From Pyrinomonadaceae bacterium (GTDB lineage: Bacteria > Acidobacteriota > Blastocatellia > Pyrinomonadales > Pyrinomonadaceae): a stretch of 64,000 nt of DNA. Under the pieces are notes generated by a model. The model did not search any database. It was not told the DNA's origin and saw only the letters and a program-made list of their open reading frames with translations. The stretch is from NCBI GenBank assembly GCA_030841085.1, contig JAVEDP010000022.1, positions 248,001 to 312,000 on the forward strand. Reading direction: 5' to 3'. Below, piece by piece: positions 9,772 to 19,064 of the stretch; positions within the stretch are counted from its first letter, which is position 1, and each line of letters starts with the position of its first letter. Made by a program: the position numbers and the translations under genes.

Positions 9772-10575
9772 ATGGCAAGAATAATAGCGGTAGCAAATCA
9801 AAAGGGCGGTGTCGGCAAGACCACCACGGCTGTTAATCTGGCTGCCGTCCTGGCTGCCTCCCAACACCCTGTGCTGCTTGTAGATGCGGACCCGCAGGGT
9901 AACGCCACCTCCGGTGTGGGCATTCAACGCGGCAGTTTTCGCAAGAGCATCTATCACTCCATTGTCTTGGGAGAGCCAGTTGCCGGCGCAATTCTTCAGA
10001 CCGAAACCTCGGGCTTGAAACTATTGCCAGCTAACAAGGATTTGGCGGGCGCCGAAGTGGAATTAGTGGAAATGGAAAACCGGGAATTTCGTCTCGGAGA
10101 AGCCCTTGCCCCGGTTACACTCGATTACGAATTCATCATCATCGACTGCCCTCCTTCCCTCGGTCTGTTGACCCTCAATGCCTTAACGGCCGCCAAGTCG
10201 TTACTGGTTCCTATTCAATGCGAATACTACGCTTTGGAAGGAGTCACGGAACTGTTCGACACGCTCGCCCGAATTCGGCGACTGCACAATCCCGGCCTGA
10301 CAATTGAAGGGCTGTTGTTGACGATGTTTGATGAACGAACCAATCTGTCGGCGGCCGTGGCGTCCGATCTTAGAGACTTCTATGGTCAGCAGGTTTTCGA
10401 GACAATGATTCCTCGCAATGTCCGTCTAGCCGAAGCCCCAAGTTACGGAAAACCCATCACTCTCTACGACGGTCACTCAAAGGGCGCAGAAGCCTATTTT
10501 CAGCTTGGTAAGGAGATAATTGCCCATGGCTCGAAAGGCATTGGGACGGGGGCTGGGGGCACTACTCTCAGCTGA
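9772..10575 (+). CDS. parA: Chromosome partitioning ATPase ParA (Soj)
   Basis: Walker-type ATPase that moves ParB-parS complexes. I use the ATG at 9772 (MARIIAVANQKGGVGKTTTA), the canonical start with the deviant Walker A KGGVGKTT; an upstream in-frame ATG at 9724 would add 16 unrelated residues. Other motifs: LLVDADPQGNAT, IIIDCPPSLGLL, and NVRLAEAPSYGKP near the C-terminus. It overlaps parB by 50 bases. Length is about 267 residues, normal for chromosomal ParA. Confidence 0.95.
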   Translation: MARIIAVANQKGGVGKTTTAVNLAAVLAASQHPVLLVDADPQGNATSGVGIQRGSFRKSIYHSIVLGEPVAGAILQTETSGLKLLPANKDLAGAEVELVEMENREFRLGEALAPVTLDYEFIIIDCPPSLGLLTLNALTAAKSLLVPIQCEYYALEGVTELFDTLARIRRLHNPGLTIEGLLLTMFDERTNLSAAVASDLRDFYGQQVFETMIPRNVRLAEAPSYGKPITLYDGHSKGAEAYFQLGKEIIAHGSKGIGTGAGGTTLS

Positions 10576-11389
10576 AGGAACCGCGACCGCTACTGAAGAC
10601 TCCAACACCATAGCGATCGACCTAATAGATCCGAGCCCGCTTCAACCGCGCGGGATATTCGATGAGACCAAGCTGAATGAACTGGCCCAGTCGATAAGCG
10701 CCAACGGTGTCGTTCAACCGCTCATCGTTCGTCCCAAGCAAGATCGGTTTGAGTTGATTGCCGGCGAGCGACGCTGGCGAGCGGCTCAACGTGCGGGCCT
10801 GACGCGCGTTCCAGCAATTGTTCGAAACGTCTCAGACGACAAAGTGCTTGAGTTGGCGCTAATAGAAAATATTCAGCGCGAGGATCTCAATCCCATTGAA
10901 GAGGCGCGAGCCTATAGGAATTTGATCGACACCGTCGGGCTGACTCAAGAGGTGGTGGCCGAGCGTGTGGGCCGCGATCGGTCCTACGTTACGAACTTTC
11001 TAAGACTGTTGCGGCTGCCGGAAGATCTGCAGGAATTAGTTCAATCGGGTCGGCTCAGCACTGGACATGCGAGGACCCTCCTCGGACTGCCGGATGTAGC
11101 GGCGCAACGTCGGCTGGCCAGAAAGATTATTGAGGGTGACCTGTCGGTCCGGGCGACTGAGCAGGCAGTGCGGCAACTTATGGAACCGAAGGAAGGCAGA
11201 ACGGCTAAGGCGTCGAAGGGGGCCCTTGCCGATCCAAATGTTCGCGCAGCCGAATCCCGACTGCGACGGCACTTCGGCACTCAGGTTCGGATCGTACAAG
11301 CGAGCGGCTCTGCGGCTGGGAAAATTGAGTTGGAGTATTACAATCAAGCGGACCTCGACCGCATTTACGGCCTCCTGATCCGAAGCTGA
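10526..11389 (+). CDS. parB: Chromosome partitioning protein ParB (Spo0J)
   Basis: Binds parS, spreads along DNA and recruits SMC; a CTPase by family knowledge. The ATG at 10526 follows AAGGAG at 10510-10515; it starts MARKALGRGLGALLS, the usual opening. The sequence shows the CTP-binding region with PLIVRP, the GERRWRAAQRAG motif and ENIQREDLNPIEEA, the helix-turn-helix around VGRDRSYVTNFLRLL, and the C-terminal dimer domain. It overlaps the parA end, implying coupled translation. Confidence 0.95.
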   Translation: MARKALGRGLGALLSAEGTATATEDSNTIAIDLIDPSPLQPRGIFDETKLNELAQSISANGVVQPLIVRPKQDRFELIAGERRWRAAQRAGLTRVPAIVRNVSDDKVLELALIENIQREDLNPIEEARAYRNLIDTVGLTQEVVAERVGRDRSYVTNFLRLLRLPEDLQELVQSGRLSTGHARTLLGLPDVAAQRRLARKIIEGDLSVRATEQAVRQLMEPKEGRTAKASKGALADPNVRAAESRLRRHFGTQVRIVQASGSAAGKIELEYYNQADLDRIYGLLIRS

Positions 11390-11552
11390 GGGGCCAGCAC
11401 TTTATACAGGGAGTATAGTACAAAGTACAGTACCGCTTACTCGGTGCGGGCACCCAACGCATGGTGCTGCATTGGACCACGGTCGCTTCCAAGGCAGCGT
11501 TGCGATCCCCCGGGGCACATCTTTTGACGGCGGTTAATAAGGGCAAGCTTGC

Positions 11553-11582
11553 TTGACCCCTTTTCTGACCGGGTGTTAGACT
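11553..11582 (+). promoter_or_regulatory. Putative promoter of the ATP synthase cluster
   Basis: TTGACC at 11553-11558 and TAGACT at 11577-11582, spaced 18 bases, ending about 40 bases before the first atp gene. The match is fair at both boxes. The 230-base gap after parB otherwise shows no gene. Confidence 0.4.
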
Positions 11583-11620
11583 CCGACGCTTTTGCGGCAA
11601 GCGTTAATTAAGGACGTGAA

Positions 11621-12070
11621 ATGGTGTTCGCCCTCGCAGAAAACTCGATCCAATTGGTCCCGGACGGCACACTGCTTTTTCATTTGGTGCTGATCGTGGT
11701 GATGGTGGTGTTATTGAATGCCACTTTGCTGAAGCCGATCAATCGCATTCTGGAGGAACGCGATCGCAGGACGAAAGGCCGGCTAAGCGAGGCGAACAAA
11801 ACCTTGGTAACCGTGGAGGAGAAGCTGCGGAGTTACGAGGCACAGTTACGAGAAGCGCGCGCGTCTGGGTATGCGGCGATGGAGCAGGAACGAGCGACCT
11901 TATCTAAGGACCGTGAACGCAGGATTGGAGAAGTAAAGAGCGAGGCTGCAGCGTTAGTAGCTCAGGAAAAGGAACGAATTAAAGCAGAGGCCAGCGGCGT
12001 TCGCAGTTCCTTGGGCATTACTGCCCAGGAACGGGCACGGGAAATCAGTGAGCAAATCCTCCGAGCCTAA
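11621..12070 (+). CDS. atpF': ATP synthase F0 subunit b' (AtpF-like)
   Basis: Peripheral-stalk subunit of the F0 sector. The 149 residues have one N-terminal membrane helix (about 15-37, LLFHLVLIVVMVVLLNATLL) followed by LKPINRILEERDRRTKGRLSEA in one continuous helix and a long charged coiled coil. It differs from the next gene, which also encodes a b-type subunit, so the enzyme probably has a b/b' heterodimer stalk as in cyanobacteria and alphaproteobacteria. No a or c subunit gene precedes it. Confidence 0.88.
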   Translation: MVFALAENSIQLVPDGTLLFHLVLIVVMVVLLNATLLKPINRILEERDRRTKGRLSEANKTLVTVEEKLRSYEAQLREARASGYAAMEQERATLSKDRERRIGEVKSEAAALVAQEKERIKAEASGVRSSLGITAQERAREISEQILRA

Positions 12071-12101
12071 ATCATAAAACGACTGCGTTTGGAAAACTGG
12101 A

Positions 12102-12656
12102 TTGTTTCTTCAGAATTTCATTTTGTTGGCAATGCTGGAAGCGTCCGACGGAATTTCCTGGTGGAATTATCCGGGCCTGGAGCTGTGGAAGTTTTTCAAT
12201 CTTTTCTTGTTTATTTTGATTGGCTTTTACCTGCACCGCCGGTTTGGAAGACCGATAAAAGAAGCTCTGCGCTTACGCAGTGAGGCAATAAAGAGGGAGC
12301 TGAAACAAGCGAAAGAGGAGCGTGATCAGGCGCTGGCAAAGCTTGCGGAGGTTGAGACTCGTTTTGCGAATCTCGACGCAGAAGTGTCCAAGGTGAAGGA
12401 ACGAAATGCCGCTGAGATCGAAGCTGAGAGGGAACGAATTAAATCGACAACGGACGGCGAGCTTGCACGTATGCGAGACCAGGCAAAACGCGAGATCGAA
12501 AGCGCGGGTAAGATCGCTCGGCAAGAGTTGCGGCAGTTTGCGGCCCGGGAGAGCATTCGCATGGCTGAGGATATTTTGAAAAGGGAAATTGGACCGGCCG
12601 AGCACGCCCGCCTGACAAACCGTAGTATCGAAGAACTCAGGGGGTCACAAGGTTGA
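12102..12656 (+). CDS. atpF: ATP synthase F0 subunit b
   Basis: Second peripheral-stalk subunit. It has a membrane helix at about residues 31-50 (LWKFFNLFLFILIGFYLHRR) and a long coiled coil that includes the typical IAEQ-like ARQELRQFAARESIRMAEDI divided across its end. The TTG at 12102 gives 184 residues; an ATG at 12132 is an alternative giving 174, and neither has a strong ribosome-binding site. Its stop overlaps the atpH start. Confidence 0.9.
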   Translation: MFLQNFILLAMLEASDGISWWNYPGLELWKFFNLFLFILIGFYLHRRFGRPIKEALRLRSEAIKRELKQAKEERDQALAKLAEVETRFANLDAEVSKVKERNAAEIEAERERIKSTTDGELARMRDQAKREIESAGKIARQELRQFAARESIRMAEDILKREIGPAEHARLTNRSIEELRGSQG

Positions 12657-13192
12657 GTTCGCAAACTATTGCGCGTCGTTACGCGACCGCCCTGGCAGAC
12701 GTCATCAGGGAGCAGGGCGAGGAAGGCGAGGTCCGCGACGAGTTAGGTAAATGGGAGCAGATGGTCGCGTCGAACCCCTCGTTGTTGGAGATTTTTAGCA
12801 ACCCCACCGTTGGCTACGAACAAAAGCAAAAGGTGCTGAGCGAGTTAATTAGCCGCACTAAGGTCAGAGCGACGACCGCGAATTTCCTTCGTGTCCTTTT
12901 AAGAAACCAGAGAATGTCAGACCTCCCTCAGGTCACTGCCAAGCTTTCGCAAATTCTGGATGAACGCTCTGGAGTGATTAGCGCGGAGGTTACTTCAGCG
13001 CAGCCGCTTCCCGCTGCGACTACGTCGGCCCTGGCGGCGAAACTCGGCGAAATCACTGGTAAAAAAATAAATTTGAATTTTGCGACGGACGAATCTTTGC
13101 TCGGCGGTATTGTGACGCGAATCGGTTCGACGGTCTACGACGGTTCAGTTCGAAATCAACTTCAGCGGCTTGGCGAGGAACTCGCGGGTTAG
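12653..13192 (+). CDS. atpH: ATP synthase F1 subunit delta
   Basis: Connects the b stalk to the top of the alpha3beta3 head. The 179 residues start at a TTG that overlaps the atpF stop; the N-terminus QTIARRYATALADV and the C-terminal DESLLGGIVTRIGSTVYDGS are hallmarks of the OSCP/delta family. Confidence 0.95.
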   Translation: MSSQTIARRYATALADVIREQGEEGEVRDELGKWEQMVASNPSLLEIFSNPTVGYEQKQKVLSELISRTKVRATTANFLRVLLRNQRMSDLPQVTAKLSQILDERSGVISAEVTSAQPLPAATTSALAAKLGEITGKKINLNFATDESLLGGIVTRIGSTVYDGSVRNQLQRLGEELAG

Positions 13193-13215
13193 TCATTAGT
13201 ATTTAGAGGAAAACC

Positions 13216-14811
13216 ATGGAACCTATTAGAGCAGATGAGATCAACGAAATTATTCGCAAGCAGATTGTGAACTTTCAGTCGGGTGTGACTGTGATGGAAG
13301 TCGGCACGGTCATCAAGGTTGGTGACGGCATCGCTGAAATTCATGGTTTGGAAAAAGTCATGGCCGGCGAACTGCTCGAATTTCCGCACGACGTGCGCGG
13401 TCTGGCGCTAAACCTGGAAGAGGACAAAGTTGGCGCCGTGCTGTTTGGAGACTATCAGTCGATCAAAGAGGGTGACCTGGTAAAACGCACCGGTCGAATC
13501 ATGCAAGTGCCGGTTGGCGATGCGATGATTGGACGAGTCGTGGATGCTTTGGGCAACGCGATCGACGATCGTGGTCCAATCATTACTGAAACGTACAATC
13601 CCATCGAGCGCATCGCCCCTGGCGTGGTGGACCGGCAACCGGTTAAGGAACCACTGCAAACCGGGCTTAAAGCCATCGATGCGATGGTCCCGATCGGCCG
13701 CGGTCAGCGCGAACTAATTATCGGCGACCGACAAACCGGCAAGACGGCGGTGGCCGTTGACACGATCATCAATCAAAAGGGTAAGGACGTAATTTGCATC
13801 TACGTCGCGATTGGTCAAAAAGCATCTACGGTGGCGCAGGTCGTTAAGACATTGGAAGACTTTGGCGCACTTGAGTACACAATTGTAGTTAAAGCTACCG
13901 CGTCCGATCCGGCCGCGATGCAGTTTCTGGCGCCTTACTCGGGCGCGGCGATGGGCGAATACTTTCGCGACAACGGGCGTCACGCTTTAACAATCTACGA
14001 CGATTTATCGAAGCAGGCTGCGGCCTATAGAGAAATATCGCTGCTGCTGCGCCGACCTCCTGGTCGTGAAGCCTATCCGGGTGACGTCTTTTATCTTCAC
14101 TCGCGTTTACTAGAGCGTGCTGCCAAGTTATCCGATTTGAAAGGTGGGGGCTCGTTGACCAGCCTGCCCATTATTGAAACTCAGGCGGGTGACATCTCGG
14201 CTTACATTCCGACAAACGTAATCTCGATTACCGACGGCCAGATATTTCTCGAGGCCGACCTTTTCAACAGCGGCATTCGGCCCGCGATCAACGTCGGCAA
14301 CAGCGTCTCGCGCGTAGGCGGTTCGGCTCAGATTAAAGCGATGAAGCAAGTCGCGGGCACGCTGCGAATCGACCTGGCACAATTCAGAGAACTGCAGGCG
14401 TTTGCGCAGTTTGGTTCTGATTTAGACAAAGCCACACAAGCCCAACTTGCTCGCGGTCAACGTCTGGTTGAGATTCTCAAACAGCCTCAGTATCAACCGA
14501 TGAACGTCGAGAACCAGGTTCTGGTCATCTGGGCGGCGAGTAACGGTTACGCTGACGATGTTGAAGTCGACGATGTGCGTCGCTTTGAAGCGGAGCTCTT
14601 GAAGTTCGTTGACAATTCACATCCGGGATTGCTTACCAGCATTCGCGAAAAGAAAAGTCTGACGGACGATATTATTTCCGATTTGAAACAAGCGCTGGCA
14701 GATTTCAAGGACCGCTGGGCAGAGGCAGCGAGCGCGGCGGCGGCAGCGTCGACCTCAGCAGCGAAACCAGCTAATACCTCGTCGATGCAGCACGCACCGG
14801 CCGGCGTTTAG
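13216..14811 (+). CDS. atpA: ATP synthase F1 subunit alpha
   Basis: Nucleotide-binding, non-catalytic subunit of the F1 head. The 531 residues include the Walker [12 protein letters not shown], the conserved [16 protein letters not shown], and the [20 protein letters not shown] signature region. A short Ala/Ser-rich C-terminal tail ([16 protein letters not shown]) is an extension. Shine-Dalgarno AGAGGAAAACC lies just before the ATG. Confidence 0.98.
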   Translation: MEPIRADEINEIIRKQIVNFQSGVTVMEVGTVIKVGDGIAEIHGLEKVMAGELLEFPHDVRGLALNLEEDKVGAVLFGDYQSIKEGDLVKRTGRIMQVPVGDAMIGRVVDALGNAIDDRGPIITETYNPIERIAPGVVDRQPVKEPLQTGLKAIDAMVPIGRGQRELIIGDRQTGKTAVAVDTIINQKGKDVICIYVAIGQKASTVAQVVKTLEDFGALEYTIVVKATASDPAAMQFLAPYSGAAMGEYFRDNGRHALTIYDDLSKQAAAYREISLLLRRPPGREAYPGDVFYLHSRLLERAAKLSDLKGGGSLTSLPIIETQAGDISAYIPTNVISITDGQIFLEADLFNSGIRPAINVGNSVSRVGGSAQIKAMKQVAGTLRIDLAQFRELQAFAQFGSDLDKATQAQLARGQRLVEILKQPQYQPMNVENQVLVIWAASNGYADDVEVDDVRRFEAELLKFVDNSHPGLLTSIREKKSLTDDIISDLKQALADFKDRWAEAASAAAAASTSAAKPANTSSMQHAPAGV

Positions 14812-14823
14812 TTATCAGTACTC

Positions 14824-15711
14824 ATGCCTAACCTGTTAGACATTCGCCGGCGTATCAAGTCGGTCAAGAACACGCAGCAGATCACCAAGGCCATGAAAAT
14901 GGTTTCGGCGGCGAAGCTGAAACGCGCGCAGGATCGCGTCGTCACCGCCCGGCCCTTCGCGAACAAAATGACCGAAGTGCTGGGCGGGCTTGCCGACCGC
15001 ACCGATGAAAACTTTCATCACCCTTTGTTGGATCCGCGCGGCGACGAACGCTACCTCGTTGTACTTATTACAGCCGACAAAGGACTCTGCGGCGCTTTCA
15101 ATACGAACCTGACCAAAGCAGCGCAGACGTTTATTACCTCCAATCCCGGTAAACAGATAGAAATTCTTGCAGTGGGCCGCAAAGGCCGCGACTTTTTTCG
15201 CCGCCGGGGCACGACGCTCGCCGGGGAATACATCGGACTCACCGGCAAGGGACGCGTGGATTTTTCCGAAGCTCTTGAAGTCGCGCGCGACGTGATCAAA
15301 CGGTTCACTGAAGACAAAGAGATCGACAAAGTATTTCTTGTTTACAACGAATTCAAATCGGTTATGCAGCAGCGGGTGGCAATCGAGCAACTCATGCCCG
15401 TGGCGCGGAAAGCTCAGTCTGCCGATGACGCTACTTCGTCGGAAGCGGTGACTTTGGTGGACTACATTTACGAACAACCGCCGGCCGAGATTTTCGCGAA
15501 GCTATTGCCGCAGCAAATCGAAACCCAGATATTTCGCGCGCTGCTGGAATCGATCGCTTCAGAACAGGGCGCACGCATGACAGCGATGGACTCGGCGTCC
15601 AAGAACGCGCGCGAGCTGATTGATTCGCTGACGCTGAACATGAACCGAATTCGTCAAGCCGCCATTACAAACGAGATTATTGAAGTCGTCTCCGGAGCCG
15701 CAGCACTCTAG
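14824..15711 (+). CDS. atpG: ATP synthase F1 subunit gamma
   Basis: Central rotor shaft. The 295 residues begin with DIRRRIKSVKNTQQITKAMK and end with the family signature MDSASKNARELIDSLTLNMN followed by RIRQAAITNEIIEVVSGAAAL. It is the last atp gene here; beta and epsilon, which normally follow gamma, are not in this window, and a terminator comes directly after. Confidence 0.97.
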   Translation: MPNLLDIRRRIKSVKNTQQITKAMKMVSAAKLKRAQDRVVTARPFANKMTEVLGGLADRTDENFHHPLLDPRGDERYLVVLITADKGLCGAFNTNLTKAAQTFITSNPGKQIEILAVGRKGRDFFRRRGTTLAGEYIGLTGKGRVDFSEALEVARDVIKRFTEDKEIDKVFLVYNEFKSVMQQRVAIEQLMPVARKAQSADDATSSEAVTLVDYIYEQPPAEIFAKLLPQQIETQIFRALLESIASEQGARMTAMDSASKNARELIDSLTLNMNRIRQAAITNEIIEVVSGAAAL

Positions 15712-15735
15712 CGCGTCAGCAAAATTTAGTCTTTG

Positions 15736-15766
15736 AAGGGAAGCGGCAGGGGCAGCTTCCCTTTGT
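15736..15766 (+). terminator. Intrinsic terminator after atpG
   Basis: Inverted repeat AAGGGAAGC (15736-15744) with GCTTCCCTT (15755-15763), a 10-base loop and a short T-rich tail. It closes the atp cluster, arguing that beta and epsilon are truly encoded elsewhere rather than being separated by an insertion. Confidence 0.6.
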
Positions 15767-15780
15767 TATTTCCGACGCCA

Positions 15781-16281
15781 ATGAATTCAGCTCACATCGA
15801 CAGTCGAACGACGAAAACGTTTCAGCGGATCTGGCGGTATGGACCACTCTTGTTGTGGCTGGTTCTAATTTCATTTGCCTCGAGCAGCGAATTTTCGGCT
15901 CTCAACACGTCGCAGATTTTTCAGCCGCTCATTCTCTGGATTTTTCCAAACCTCAGCGAGGAGCACGTCGCGGCCGTACATTTCCTTATGCGCAAGGTTG
16001 CGCATTTCAGCGAGTACGCCGTGCTCGGAGTACTTTCTGCCCGCGCCTTCTCGAGTTCCGCAAATGACTTCATTAAGCGGTATTGGTTCCAGGTCGCGCT
16101 GTTCTTAATCCTTTGTTACGCCTTGCTTGATGAGTTTCACCAGAGTTTCGTGCCCAGCCGTACCGCGTCGATTTACGACAGCGCCATCGACGCAGCGGGA
16201 GGTTTGACTGCGTTGTTGATATTCCGTGCCTGGCAAAACCGGCGACGGGCGTTGCGCGTTAGTCCCGCGGTAGATGACTGA
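15781..16281 (+). CDS. VanZ-family membrane protein
   Basis: Small integral membrane protein with four predicted helices. It carries the VanZ-family marks: RKVAHFSEYAVLGVL in the middle and LLDEFHQSFVPSRTASIYD followed by a glycine-containing last helix. VanZ confers teicoplanin resistance in enterococci, but most relatives have no known role, so no substrate is proposed. The ATG at 15781 is chosen; upstream codons fall in the terminator. Confidence 0.85.
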   Translation: MNSAHIDSRTTKTFQRIWRYGPLLLWLVLISFASSSEFSALNTSQIFQPLILWIFPNLSEEHVAAVHFLMRKVAHFSEYAVLGVLSARAFSSSANDFIKRYWFQVALFLILCYALLDEFHQSFVPSRTASIYDSAIDAAGGLTALLIFRAWQNRRRALRVSPAVDD

Positions 16282-16417
16282 AATCAACTGATGCGCTTTC
16301 CTCACCGAGTGGTTTTGTGCAATATTTCAGAGTGTGAGATGAACATTGTCCACTCAAGCGCCGTATTAGATTCGGCGCGAGCCGGCCGCACGTTCGTTCG
16401 AAACTAAGGAGAAAGAA

Positions 16418-17485
16418 ATGGGAATCTTTGATGCCATCCGTTCGCAGTTTATCGAAGTCATTGAATGGCTCGATGATTCGGGCAACACCATCCTCTACCG
16501 GTTTCCGGTACAGGGACAGGAGATCAAGAATGGCGCGCAGTTGACGGTGCGCGAATCACAGTCGGCAGTCTTTGTTTTCCAGGGACAGATCGCCGACGTT
16601 TTTGGCCCCGGCCGTTATGAGATTGACGGTGGCAATACGCCAATTTTGACGAAGCTCGGCGCGTGGAAATTTGGCTTTAACTCTCCGTTCAAAGCTGAAG
16701 TTTATTTCGTCAACACGAAACAGTTCACGGATTTGAAGTGGGGAACTTCGAATCCGGTAATGATGCGCGATACGGATTTTGGCATGGTGCGGCTGCGCGC
16801 GTTCGGCATCTACTCGATTCGCGTCAGCGACCCCCGCGCGTTGATTAAAGAAGTGGCTGGTACCAACGCGCATTTCGTAACCGAAGACATTGAGGGTCAA
16901 CTCAAACGAACATTAGTGAGTGGCTTTAGCGACGCGTTGGCCGAATCAAAGATCGCCGCGTTAGATCTCGCGTCAAACTATGAGGAGTTGAGCAAGTTCA
17001 TTCGCGGCAAGCTCACCGGTGATTTCAATACTTACGGGTTGGAACTGACCAAGTTTGTGATCGAAAACATTTCGCTGCCGGCGGAAGTCGAAGCAGCAAT
17101 GGACAAACGCACATCGATGGGAGTGATTGGCGACGTTGGTCGCTATGCCCAATTCCAGGCTGCGGATGCGATGCGCGACGCAGCGCAAAACACCGGCGGT
17201 GGCGCCGGCACTGGCGCCGGGCTGGGAGCAGGTTTCGCGATTGGCAATGCAATGGCGGGCGCGATGACGAACGCGATGAACCAATCGAAGAACGAAACTC
17301 CCAGCGGCCAAACCGTGGCTTGTCCGAAATGCGGCGCGGCAAATCTGGCCAACGCAAAGTTTTGCACGGAGTGTGGCGCGAAAATGGAAACCGGTGCGCA
17401 AACGGTGCCTTGCGTGAAATGTGGCGCCGCGCTGCCAGCGGGTTCCAAGTTTTGTAATGATTGCGGCACGAAACAAGGCGAATGA
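16418..17485 (+). CDS. SPFH-domain protein with two C-terminal zinc ribbons
   Basis: The first 240 residues form an SPFH/Band 7-like domain of the YdjI or 'virion core protein' type (FIEVIEWLDDSGNTILYRFP and VYFVNTKQFTDLKWGTSNP). A Gly/Ala-rich segment (about 250-290) follows, then two zinc ribbons: CPKCGAANLANAKFCTECG and CVKCGAALPAGSKFCNDCG. Strong ribosome-binding site AAGGAGAAAGAA before the ATG. Relatives are linked to membrane stress in a few species; the function here is unknown. Confidence 0.85.
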   Translation: MGIFDAIRSQFIEVIEWLDDSGNTILYRFPVQGQEIKNGAQLTVRESQSAVFVFQGQIADVFGPGRYEIDGGNTPILTKLGAWKFGFNSPFKAEVYFVNTKQFTDLKWGTSNPVMMRDTDFGMVRLRAFGIYSIRVSDPRALIKEVAGTNAHFVTEDIEGQLKRTLVSGFSDALAESKIAALDLASNYEELSKFIRGKLTGDFNTYGLELTKFVIENISLPAEVEAAMDKRTSMGVIGDVGRYAQFQAADAMRDAAQNTGGGAGTGAGLGAGFAIGNAMAGAMTNAMNQSKNETPSGQTVACPKCGAANLANAKFCTECGAKMETGAQTVPCVKCGAALPAGSKFCNDCGTKQGE

Positions 17486-17511
17486 CTTTCGCCTCCGCCG
17501 AGAATTCAAAG

Positions 17512-17543
17512 AGCCCGACGTAAAAAACGTCGGGCTTTTCTTG
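17512..17543 (+). terminator. Strong intrinsic terminator
   Basis: Perfect 10-base stem AGCCCGACGT (17512-17521) with ACGTCGGGCT (17527-17536), a five-A loop and TTTTCTT. It ends the SPFH gene. Confidence 0.88.
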
Positions 17544-17628
17544 TATGCAATCGTTAGCGGTTAGGTAAAGGCAGTGGTATTCTGACAAGCAAATCGAAGC
17601 TCCTTTTCTGTTTTAGTAATCAATTCGC

Positions 17629-18894
17629 ATGCTCAATCAGTTCAAGCAACCTCGCCGCGTCGTCATTACCGGCATGGGCTGTGTCACGCCACTCGGCATT
17701 GGCCGGGAAGTGTTCTGGAATGCCTTGATCAAAGGCGAAAGCGGTGTGCGACAGATCGATTCGTTTGATGTTTCTGCCTCGCCAGTAAAGATTGCGGCAC
17801 AGGTTCAGGACTTCGATTGGGAAGCGCAACTCAATCCCAAGGATCGCAAACACGTACCGCGAACAGTCCCACTCGCCTTGGCCGCGGCGCGCGAAGCGCT
17901 GGCGGATACGAACCTCCAACCGGACGAGTTTTCACTTGAGCAGCGCCGGTCTTTTGGCGTTGTGTTGGGAACCGGCGGCGGCGGTCTTGCGTTTACCGAA
18001 AAGCAATACGCATATTGGTTTAACGGCCCAACAGCGAAAGCCAGCGTCTACACAATCCCTTCATCAACGCACGGTGGTCTATCCAGCGAGTTATCGATGG
18101 CGTTTGGTCTGCGCGGACTGTCGCACATCGTTTCGACCGGCTGCACGAGTTCGACGGATGCGCTCGCGTACGCCGCGCAACACATTGCGCTGGGCCGTCA
18201 GGATTTAATGTTGGCGGGCGGCGTTGATGCGCCGATCGCTCCGGGAATTTTAGCCGGCTTCAATTTGATGACGGTCTTAACGACGGATTGGAATGATGAA
18301 CCGGCGCGGGCTTCGCGGCCGTTCTCGTTAAATCGTTCCGGGATCGTTCTTGGTGAAGGCGCCTGGATTTACGTGCTCGAGGAATATGCGCACGCGCAGG
18401 ATCGCGGGGCAAAAATTTACGCGGAGGTTACGGGTTATGGCGCGACGTGTGACGCCTATCATCGTGTTCGTCTTGAAGAGTCGGGCGATGAGCCTGCGCG
18501 CGCAATGAAATTGGCGCTTGAAGATGCTGGACGCGATGCCGCCGAGATCGATTACGTGAACCTGCACGGCACCTCGACCGTTCTTAACGACCGCATCGAG
18601 ACCAGCGCTCTGAAAATTGCACTAAACGGGCGCGCTATCACGACGCCGATGTCCGCAACGAAATCACAAATCGGGCATCCGCAAGGCGCGAGTGGAGCAG
18701 CGGGCATCAGCGCGGCTTTGTGCGCGATGCATACCGGCATGATTCCACCGACAATAAATTTGGACGAAGCCGATCCCGCTTGCGATCTCGATTACGTTGC
18801 CAACCACGCCAGAAAAGCGGATGTGCGCGTGGCGCTTTGTAACTGCATTGGCTTTGGATCAAAGAACAGCGCACTGGTGATTGAGAAAATGTAA
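17629..18894 (+). CDS. Beta-ketoacyl-[ACP] synthase, FabF-like
   Basis: Condensing enzyme of the FabF/KAS II fold. The 421 residues begin RRVVITGMGCVTPLG and show the full Cys-His-His triad: VSTGCTSSTDALAYA, NLHGTSTVLND and KSQIGHPQGASGAAG. Active-site surroundings differ somewhat from housekeeping FabF, where CATGA and GTSTPLNDxxE are usual. No acyl carrier protein or reductase lies nearby, so it may be specialised. Its stop codon lies in the arm of an inverted repeat. Confidence 0.88.
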   Translation: MLNQFKQPRRVVITGMGCVTPLGIGREVFWNALIKGESGVRQIDSFDVSASPVKIAAQVQDFDWEAQLNPKDRKHVPRTVPLALAAAREALADTNLQPDEFSLEQRRSFGVVLGTGGGGLAFTEKQYAYWFNGPTAKASVYTIPSSTHGGLSSELSMAFGLRGLSHIVSTGCTSSTDALAYAAQHIALGRQDLMLAGGVDAPIAPGILAGFNLMTVLTTDWNDEPARASRPFSLNRSGIVLGEGAWIYVLEEYAHAQDRGAKIYAEVTGYGATCDAYHRVRLEESGDEPARAMKLALEDAGRDAAEIDYVNLHGTSTVLNDRIETSALKIALNGRAITTPMSATKSQIGHPQGASGAAGISAALCAMHTGMIPPTINLDEADPACDLDYVANHARKADVRVALCNCIGFGSKNSALVIEKM

Positions 18895-18987
18895 AGCAAA
18901 CTGTTAGTTTGCGGCGGTTCCCAACCAGGTTCTTAATGGTCCAGATGAATGCCAGCCGCGACCGCAAACTAACAGTTTGCTTTACAT
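18889..18987. repeat. Inverted repeat, family A copy 1
   Basis: Perfect 26-base arms at 18889-18914 and 18962-18987 around a 47-base centre. The arms begin ATGTAAAGCAAACTG and themselves contain an internal palindrome (CAAACTGTTAGTTTG). The same arms occur at 25435-25591. The left arm supplies the last codon and stop of the ketosynthase gene. Confidence 0.9.
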
Positions 18988-19064
18988 GATCCCCGTTTGC
19001 GTTACGACTTTCAATCAGCTACGCTTTCAAAGTAACAATCCACGAACACCTGGCTCAAACCTCT

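Noticed and set aside
14836-15477. 213-residue minus-strand frame
   Set aside because: Shadow of atpG, which has full family motifs on the other strand.
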